A stretch of DNA of 64,000 bases from CAWEHU01 sp963808965 (lineage in GTDB: Bacteria > Pseudomonadota > Alphaproteobacteria > Acetobacterales > Acetobacteraceae). Each line of letters starts with the position of its first letter. The stretch's first letter is position 1. The notes below the pieces were generated by a model. The model saw only the letters and a program-made list of their open reading frames with translations. It made no database searches and had not been told where the DNA came from. The position numbers and the translations under genes are program-made. The stretch lies in the NCBI GenBank assembly GCA_963808965.1, contig CAWEHU010000029.1, positions 62,001 through 126,000 on the forward strand. Direction: 5' to 3'. Below, in pieces: positions 58,662-64,000 of this stretch.

Positions 58662-59363
58662 GTGGCGAAGCTCGAGCGCGACGCGAAACGAGCCGCCCTG
58701 CTGGGCAGCCCCATCTTCCAGGCCATGCAACCCGAGGAGTTGGACGGAATCCTGCGACTCTCCTCCGAACGCCATGCTTCACGCGGGACCGTGATATTCC
58801 AGAAAGGGGACGCGGGCTCGAGCCTCATGGCCGTGCTGAGGGGGCGGGTGCGGGTCAGCTCGATCTCTTCCGAGGGCAGGGAAGTGACGCTGAACGTCAT
58901 CAGCCCGGGCGAGATCTTCGGTGAAATCGCCCTCTTGGACGCCAAACCCCGCAGCGCCGACGCGACCGCGATCGAAGACACGCTGCTCCTGATCGTGGAG
59001 CGCAGGCAGTTTCTGCCGTTCCTGCGGCAGAACGATGATCTCTATCTGCGGCTGCTCTCGATGCTCTGCGACCGGCTGCGCCGGACCAGCCTGGCGCTCG
59101 AGGAGCTGGCCATGTTCGATCTTCCGGCGCGGATGGCGCGGCTATTGATCAAGCTCGCCGCCGATTACGGCCGACCCGGCCCAAAGGGCCTGCGCATCGA
59201 TCTCAAGCTCTCGCAGCGCGATATCAGCACCCTCGTCGCCTCGTCGCGCGAGAGCGTGAACAAGCAGCTCCGAGCCTGGCGAGAGACCGGCGTCGTGGAC
59301 GTGGAATCCGGTTATATCGTGCTCCGCCAGCCCGAACAGTTGAAACTACTGGTCGAGTCTTAG
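58662..59363 (+). CDS. Crp/Fnr-family transcription regulator
   Basis: GGAGG at 58652-58656 fits the GTG at 58662 (the frame extends upstream to an ATG at 58611), giving 233 aa. The N-terminal cyclic-nucleotide-binding fold has IFQKGDAGSSLMAVLRGRVR and ISPGEIFGEIALLDAKPRSA. The C-terminal helix-turn-helix is LKLSQRDISTLVASSRESVN with KQLRAW. It lacks the FNR cysteines, so not an oxygen sensor of that kind; a Crp-type effector or redox role is possible. Regulated genes are unknown. Confidence 0.9.
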   Translation: MAKLERDAKRAALLGSPIFQAMQPEELDGILRLSSERHASRGTVIFQKGDAGSSLMAVLRGRVRVSSISSEGREVTLNVISPGEIFGEIALLDAKPRSADATAIEDTLLLIVERRQFLPFLRQNDDLYLRLLSMLCDRLRRTSLALEELAMFDLPARMARLLIKLAADYGRPGPKGLRIDLKLSQRDISTLVASSRESVNKQLRAWRETGVVDVESGYIVLRQPEQLKLLVES

Positions 59364-59425
59364 TGCCAAAACCGGCTAGAAGCCCGCCTCCTCGTTCCAG
59401 AAGACATAGTACGCCTTGCTGGACC

Positions 59426-59995
59426 TTAGCAGGAGCGGATGACCCGGCACGGGTTTCCGGCCGCGACGACGTTAGCGGGAAGGCTGCGAGTGACGACGCT
59501 GCCCGCCCCGACCACGGTGTTCTCCCCGATGGTTACGCCTGGGCAGATGATCGTCCCACCCCCAAGCCAAGCTCCGGCGCCAATCACGACCGGGAGGGCG
59601 TATTCCAGTCCCGACCGGCGGGTCATAGCATCAACCGGGTGTGTTGCCGTGTAGATGTGGACGCCGGGCGCGATCTGGACCTCCTCACCAATGATTATCC
59701 GATTGCAGTCAAGAAGAACGCTGTCGTAGTTGACGAAGGTCCGCGCGCCGATCGAGATGTTGTAACCGTAGTCGCAGCGGAGAGTCGGTTTCACCACCGC
59801 CTCTTCGCCGAAATGGCCGAACAATTCGGTCAGGAGTTCCCAGCGAAAAGCAGCTTCGTCTGCTCGCGACGCATTGAACCTCGCCAGGATGGCTTGAGCT
59901 CGCAGATGATCGGCGGTGAGTAGCGGATCGCTCGCGAGATATAAGTCCCCTGCGAGCATCTTGGCCTTTTGGCCGCTTGGCGGCGGTGCGGTCAA
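59426..59995 (-). CDS. Maltose/galactoside O-acetyltransferase-type hexapeptide enzyme
   Basis: A 189-aa protein of the LacA/Maa/NodL group. The N-terminal helical part is KAKMLAGDLYLASDPLLTAD with FNASRADEAAFRWELLTELF. The left-handed beta-helix follows: YGYNISIGARTFVNYDSVLL, then DCNRIIIGEEVQIAPGVHIY and ATHPVDAMTRR with the catalytic His, then GGGTIICPGVTIGENTVVGA. It moves acetyl from acetyl-CoA to a sugar. Divergent from the DHA2 exporter; the gap 59996-60206 shows no gene. Confidence 0.92.
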   Translation of the reverse strand: MTAPPPSGQKAKMLAGDLYLASDPLLTADHLRAQAILARFNASRADEAAFRWELLTELFGHFGEEAVVKPTLRCDYGYNISIGARTFVNYDSVLLDCNRIIIGEEVQIAPGVHIYTATHPVDAMTRRSGLEYALPVVIGAGAWLGGGTIICPGVTIGENTVVGAGSVVTRSLPANVVAAGNPCRVIRSC

Positions 59996-60206
59996 ATCCG
60001 GGAACTCCTCTGTTCGCCATATACGGGCAGCATTGATGATCGGTGTGCTGACCGAAGGTTTGTGGGCGCCCGGCCGCGGTTCGGAAGCTTTTCGTCAGGG
60101 CAGGGTTGAGTATGCGCCCATTCCCTCCTGTGTCTCGTTCAGCTTAGCTGGCCGTGTCGGACGCCGCACGCGCAGTCCGCCGGCGTTCCAACGACCTTAC
60201 GGAAGG

Positions 60207-61754
60207 ATGATGACGACCATCGAGAAGCCGCCCGTTGCCCCGCAGGCCTTCACGCACCAACAGATCCTGCGCGTCATCTTCGGAATCCTCCTCTGCATTC
60301 TGCTGGCAGCGCTGGACCAGACGGTAGTGATACCGGCGGTCCCGGCCATCGCGGCGGAATTGCAAGGGTTCGGTCATCTCTCCTGGATCGTCTCGGCCTA
60401 TCTGCTCACCTCGACGGCCGCCACCCCGATCTACGGCAAGCTGAGCGACATCTACGGGCGGCGGGCCCTGCTTCTGCCCGCGCTGGCGCTATTCGCCGTG
60501 GCCTCGGTGCTATGCGCGATCGCCCAGACGCTCGCACAGCTCATCCTGTTTCGGGCACTACAGGGCATCGGCGGAGCGGGCCTGATGGCGATGGCCCAGG
60601 CGGCGATCGCGGACGTGGTCTCCCCACGCGAGCGGGGGCGATATCAAGGATACATGGCGTCCGTCTGGGGGCTCGCCAGTATCGCGGGGCCGGTCGTCGG
60701 CGGCTACGTCACCGACCATCTTTCGTGGCGCTGGATATTCTGGATCAATCTGCCGATCGCCATCGTGGCGATGGTCCTCTGCAATCGGGCGCTTAAGCTG
60801 CTGCACGTCAGGCCAGCCCGCGTTCGCATCGATTACCTGGGAGCGGCGCTGCTGACGGCCGCTGTCGCTGCCTGGCTCGTAATGCTGAGTTCCGGCGGAA
60901 CCGGGACGGCATGGCACTCCCCGCTTATCCTCGGCCTGTTCGTTGCCGGCTTGCTTCTCGTACTGCTTTTGGCGGTACACGAGCGGCGTGCTCCGGACCC
61001 GCTCCTGCCACCTCGCCTGTTCGCGAACGGCATCCTCGTTCGGGGCATCGCGATCGGGTTCTTCGCCGCCTTGGCGATGTTCGGAGGCATTTTTCTGTTG
61101 CCGCTGTTTTTCCAGCTCGTTCGCGGGGCGGATGCGGCCGCTTCCGGGATGCTGGTCGTGCCATTTCTCGGTTCGACGGTCGTCGGCGCCTATATGGCGG
61201 GACGCCTCGCGCGGCGGCATGGCAAGGTCAAGGGCCTGCTCGTGCTTGGCCTGTTCGGCTGCATCGCCGGCTTCCTCGGCCTCGCGACGATCGGTCCGGA
61301 CACATCCGCCGTGCTGCTCGTCCTGTTTCAGTTCGTGCTCGGGATCAGCCTCGGCCTGATCATGCCCAGCAGTCTTGTGATGGTGCAGAATGCGGCCGAG
61401 CGTCGCGACGTGGGCGTCGCGACCGGGTGCCTGCTTTTCATCCGCTCGATGGGCGGGGCATTCGGCAGCACTTTCGCCGGCGCCTTATTGGCGGCGCGCT
61501 TTGCCCACAGCGTGGAGGCGATGGGTCTGCACCTCTCGCTCGATCTGGGCGAAGCACACGGACACGCCTCCGGCTTCGAGGGATTGACGCCCGCCGTGCG
61601 GCAGGCCGTGCAGGCCGCTCTGACGGGCGGGTTTCACCTCGCCTTCCTGGCCTGCGGCATTTTGCTGCTCGTGGCGCTGGTGATCGCCCTGGGGGTGCGG
61701 GATGTCCCGCTCCGCAGCTCGAACGCAGCAGAGCCGGCCCCTCTGGCGCACTGA
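60207..61754 (+). CDS. DHA2-family MFS exporter
   Basis: A 515-aa, 14-helix drug:H+ antiporter. Motif C/D1 starts ILLCILLAALDQTVVIPAVP, loop 2-3 is PIYGKLSDIYGRRALLLPAL, and GPVVGGYVTDHLSWRWIFWI marks motif C of TM5. ATG at 60207 or 60210 are equally possible; GGAAGG lies immediately before. Single intact frame. Typical roles are drug or metabolite export. It is divergent from the acetyltransferase and followed by an alpha/beta hydrolase. Confidence 0.92.
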   Translation: MMTTIEKPPVAPQAFTHQQILRVIFGILLCILLAALDQTVVIPAVPAIAAELQGFGHLSWIVSAYLLTSTAATPIYGKLSDIYGRRALLLPALALFAVASVLCAIAQTLAQLILFRALQGIGGAGLMAMAQAAIADVVSPRERGRYQGYMASVWGLASIAGPVVGGYVTDHLSWRWIFWINLPIAIVAMVLCNRALKLLHVRPARVRIDYLGAALLTAAVAAWLVMLSSGGTGTAWHSPLILGLFVAGLLLVLLLAVHERRAPDPLLPPRLFANGILVRGIAIGFFAALAMFGGIFLLPLFFQLVRGADAAASGMLVVPFLGSTVVGAYMAGRLARRHGKVKGLLVLGLFGCIAGFLGLATIGPDTSAVLLVLFQFVLGISLGLIMPSSLVMVQNAAERRDVGVATGCLLFIRSMGGAFGSTFAGALLAARFAHSVEAMGLHLSLDLGEAHGHASGFEGLTPAVRQAVQAALTGGFHLAFLACGILLLVALVIALGVRDVPLRSSNAAEPAPLAH

Positions 61755-61808
61755 TTGGCGCACGGAACTTCGGTTGACAGGCGGGGGAAGGTGCCGCCCA
61801 TTCGTTCC

Positions 61809-62708
61809 ATGACATGCGACTCGGGACGCCGGTTCGGGCGGCTGATAACGGGCCTGGTGCTATCACTTGGATTGGCGTTCATCGTCCGGTCGGCCGGGGC
61901 GCAAGACATGAGCCGTGCGCAAAGCCGATTTTTCGTCAGCAGTGACGGCGTGCGCCTGCATTACCTGGAGGCCGGCCCGGCTCGAAGCCATACGATCGTT
62001 CTCGTGCCGGGCTGGACCATGCCGGCCTGGATCTGGGGGCCGCAAATCGCGGCCCTGTCTCGCTCCTATCACGTCATCGCCTTCGACCCGCGCGGCCAGG
62101 GCGACTCCGAAGTCGCGCCTACGGGTTACGAGCCCGGGCGTCGCGGACAGGACATAGCGGAGCTGATCGCGGCCGTCAGCTCGCGACCTGTGCTGCTGGT
62201 CGGCTGGTCCCTCGGCGTTCTGGACACGCTCGCCTATATCCACGCGCACGGGGATGCGCGGATCGCCGGCCTCGTGCTGGTGGACAATTCGGTGGGCGAG
62301 GAGCCGGCGCCGCTTCCGGCTCGAATCCGGCCGCGGCGGGGACCGCGTCCGCCGCACGAGGAATATATGCGGGAGTTCGTGCGGAGCATGTTCCGCAAGC
62401 CGCAGAGTGAATCGTATCTCGAAATGCTGACGGACGCGACACTGCGAACACCGGAATATGCCTGCACGGCACTCCTCTCCTACCCGGTGCCGCGCAGCTA
62501 CTGGCGCGAAGCCGTGTATGCGACCGCCAAGCCGCTTTTGTACGCGGTGCGGCCGGGGTTCGGTGGGCAGGCGCTCAATTTGCAGCGGTTTCGGCCCGGC
62601 ACCGAGATCGCGATTTTTCCCGACGCCGGCCATGCCTTGTTCGTGGACGACGCTTTCCGCTTCAACGCGCTGGTACAAGATTTTGTCCAGCGCAGGATTT
62701 GGCCTTGA
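61809..62708 (+). CDS. Alpha/beta hydrolase, probably exported
   Basis: A 299-aa protein from the ATG at 61809. FGRLITGLVLSLGLAFIVRS is a signal peptide or anchor. The fold is clear: IVLVPGWTMPAWIWGPQIAA, FDPRGQGDSEVAPTGYEPG, LLVGWSLGVLDTLAYIHAHG with the nucleophile Ser in GWSLG near residue 130, then an Asp in LVLVDNSVG, and IFPDAGHALFVDD with the catalytic His. Substrate unknown. It overlaps the TTG-started spermidine-synthase-like gene by four bases. Confidence 0.85.
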   Translation: MTCDSGRRFGRLITGLVLSLGLAFIVRSAGAQDMSRAQSRFFVSSDGVRLHYLEAGPARSHTIVLVPGWTMPAWIWGPQIAALSRSYHVIAFDPRGQGDSEVAPTGYEPGRRGQDIAELIAAVSSRPVLLVGWSLGVLDTLAYIHAHGDARIAGLVLVDNSVGEEPAPLPARIRPRRGPRPPHEEYMREFVRSMFRKPQSESYLEMLTDATLRTPEYACTALLSYPVPRSYWREAVYATAKPLLYAVRPGFGGQALNLQRFRPGTEIAIFPDAGHALFVDDAFRFNALVQDFVQRRIWP

Positions 62709-64000
62709 TCGCGGCCAGAGCCCCCGTGCGAGCGGCGCTGTTGCCGCTGTTCTTCGTTTCCCTCTCCGCGGTCGGGTACGAGATTGCGCTCACCCGCTAT
62801 TTCGCGGTCGCCAAGTGGTCGGAATACGGATACTGGGTCATCTCGATCGTGATGGTCGGGTTCGCGCTCAGCGGCGTGATTATGGCCCTGTTCCGCGATG
62901 CTTTCGTGCGCAACGCCGCCTGGCTCATGGCCGCTCTGCCGGCCCTGCTGATCCTGGCTGCGGCGATCGGCTTTCATCTGACCACGACGAATCCCTTCAA
63001 TCCCCTGCAATTGCAGAATCCGGCGACGTGGATCCCGCAACTCTGGAATATCGCCGGCTATTACGCCTGTCTGCTGCCGTTCTTCTTCCTGACCGGCATT
63101 TTCGTCAGCCTCAGCTTCGTGCTGAACGCCCGCGAGATCGGGCGCGTCTATGGCTACGACCTGACGGGAGCGGGCTTTGGCGCACTGCTGGCGCTCGGGC
63201 TCATGTTCGTCGTGCATCCGTTCGTGCTGGTCCCGTGCCTGCTGGCGCCGCTGGCCGTCGCGGCCTTGTGGACGCGTGGGCGGTGGGGCTGGACCGGGGC
63301 AGCCGCGGCACTCGCTGCGCTGCTGTGCGGCGAGGCGCTGCTGCTGCTCGACAACGAGGCTGCGTTCAATGATTTCAAGGCGATCTACGCCCCGCTCCAT
63401 ACGCCGGACAGCCGCGTCACGGCGGAAGTCCGCTCCCCCCGCGGCTATTACCTCCTGCTCGACGATTTCACGGAGCGGGTCGATACCGACGTTTCCAACA
63501 ACGCCGGGATGCTCGGATTTTCCGGGCCGCCGCAGACCTTCGGCCTCTATCGGGACGGCAATCGGATCGCCTCGCTGCCGAAGCCGGGGCCGGTTGACGC
63601 GGGGTATGCGGGCGCCGCTCTCGACTCCCTGCCCTACCAACTGATCCCGCACGCCCGCGTCATGCTCGCGGGCATCTCCGGCGGGTTCCGGATCGCCGAG
63701 GTGCTCGCGCTCGGTGCGACGCATGTGGACGCGCTCGAGCCCGAACCGGTCCTGCGGGAGGCCGCACGGAACGGGCTCGGTCCATCGCCGTCGTTCTCGG
63801 ACGAGCCGCGCATGCGGCTGCTCGGCGTAAGCCCGCTCGTCGCGGCTGCCGAGGACGGCCCGTACGATGTCGTCGACCTGTCCGCCGATTTTCTGGAACT
63901 CGGCGGAAACCAATGCGTCGGCGCTTTCCGTCGAGGCGATCGCCCGTTATCTCCAGGCCCTGACGCCCGGCGGGATCGTCTCGATCCCCGTCTCGATCCG
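62705..64000 (+). CDS. Membrane-fused spermidine-synthase-like protein, cut by window edge; frame change near 63902
   Basis: The TTG at 62705 overlaps the hydrolase stop. The N-terminal 200 residues hold about seven membrane segments, e.g. ALLPLFFVSLSAVGYEIALT and ISIVMVGFALSGVIMALFR. A soluble part then has LAGISGGFRIAEVLALGATH and DALEPEPVLREAARNGLG, the nucleotide-binding loop of the spermidine synthase/methyltransferase fold. Near 63902 one extra base appears; dropping it gives LAETNASALSVEAIARYLQA before the edge. Members are often annotated as fused MFS/spermidine synthase; the reaction is unproven. Confidence 0.75.
   Translation, partial: MIAARAPVRAALLPLFFVSLSAVGYEIALTRYFAVAKWSEYGYWVISIVMVGFALSGVIMALFRDAFVRNAAWLMAALPALLILAAAIGFHLTTTNPFNPLQLQNPATWIPQLWNIAGYYACLLPFFFLTGIFVSLSFVLNAREIGRVYGYDLTGAGFGALLALGLMFVVHPFVLVPCLLAPLAVAALWTRGRWGWTGAAAALAALLCGEALLLLDNEAAFNDFKAIYAPLHTPDSRVTAEVRSPRGYYLLLDDFTERVDTDVSNNAGMLGFSGPPQTFGLYRDGNRIASLPKPGPVDAGYAGAALDSLPYQLIPHARVMLAGISGGFRIAEVLALGATHVDALEPEPVLREAARNGLGPSPSFSDEPRMRLLGVSPLVAAAEDGPYDVVDLSADFLELGGNQCVGAFRRGDRPLSPGPDARRDRLDPRLDP

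Noticed and set aside
58662..59363. Calling the Crp-type regulator FNR
   Set aside because: It lacks the N-terminal cysteine cluster needed for an FNR iron-sulfur centre.

Overview
The window is a high-GC, gene-dense stretch of an alphaproteobacterial chromosome, probably from the Acetobacteraceae/Rhodospirillales. The evidence is the housekeeping run pyrB-pyrC'-plsY-dprA-topA, followed about 3 kb later by rnr and an S41 peptidase, plus the style of the accessory genes: a PEP-CTERM-like secreted protein, DUF4142, duplicated DUF3060, CgeB-type glycosyltransferases and De Ley-Doudoroff galactonate enzymes. The taxonomy is inferred from gene content and was not tested by a search.

Layout. 1-7.3 kb: the 5' end of serA (minus strand), then the pyrimidine/phospholipid/DNA-processing operon ending in topA. 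7.3-10.4 kb: a terminal-inverted-repeat element, an unidentified gene, a PEP-CTERM-like protein, an N-formylglutamate amidohydrolase-type gene and a transglutaminase remnant. 10.4-15.3 kb: rnr, an S41 peptidase, a short-chain dehydrogenase and the fused remnants of a MntA/HepT toxin-antitoxin pair. 15.3-25.1 kb: envelope and miscellaneous genes (beta-propeller, O-antigen ligase-like, DUF4142, OmpA/DUF3060, SGNH hydrolase, MaoC, receiver protein, amidase), then dgoK-dgoA. 25.2-31.4 kb: a complete sugar ABC transporter, a second repeat element and an OprB-type porin. 31.5-36.4 kb: an RND efflux pair and a lipoprotein. 36.4-42.8 kb (minus strand): a histidine kinase and NtrC-type regulator, a good sigma-54 promoter, a secreted two-repeat protein and two transporters. 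43.9-51.9 kb: a tightly overlapping seven-gene glycan cluster (two epimerases, a B12-binding radical SAM protein, a GT4 and three CgeB-like glycosyltransferases) behind an 18-codon leader ORF. 51.95-57.6 kb: a selenocysteine formate dehydrogenase operon with an NrfD-type membrane subunit and two small unknown proteins. 57.6-64 kb: a GT9 glycosyltransferase, a Crp-type regulator, a hexapeptide acetyltransferase, a DHA2 exporter, an alpha/beta hydrolase and a partial membrane spermidine-synthase-like protein.

How the genes work together. dgoKA, the ABC transporter and the porin could form an uptake-to-catabolism line for a sugar or sugar acid. The kinase/NtrC pair very probably switches on the secreted protein (and perhaps the transporters after it) through the sigma-54 promoter directly downstream of the regulator gene. 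The formate dehydrogenase probably feeds electrons through an FdhB-like iron-sulfur subunit to NrfD and the quinone pool, and requires the selenocysteine machinery, which is not in this window.

A caution runs through the whole annotation. At least thirteen reading-frame breaks occur in otherwise well-conserved genes, including pyrB and rnr, and every one is restored by removing a single base. One-sided insertions at this density look more like a sequencing or assembly artefact than biology. Affected genes are annotated across the break.
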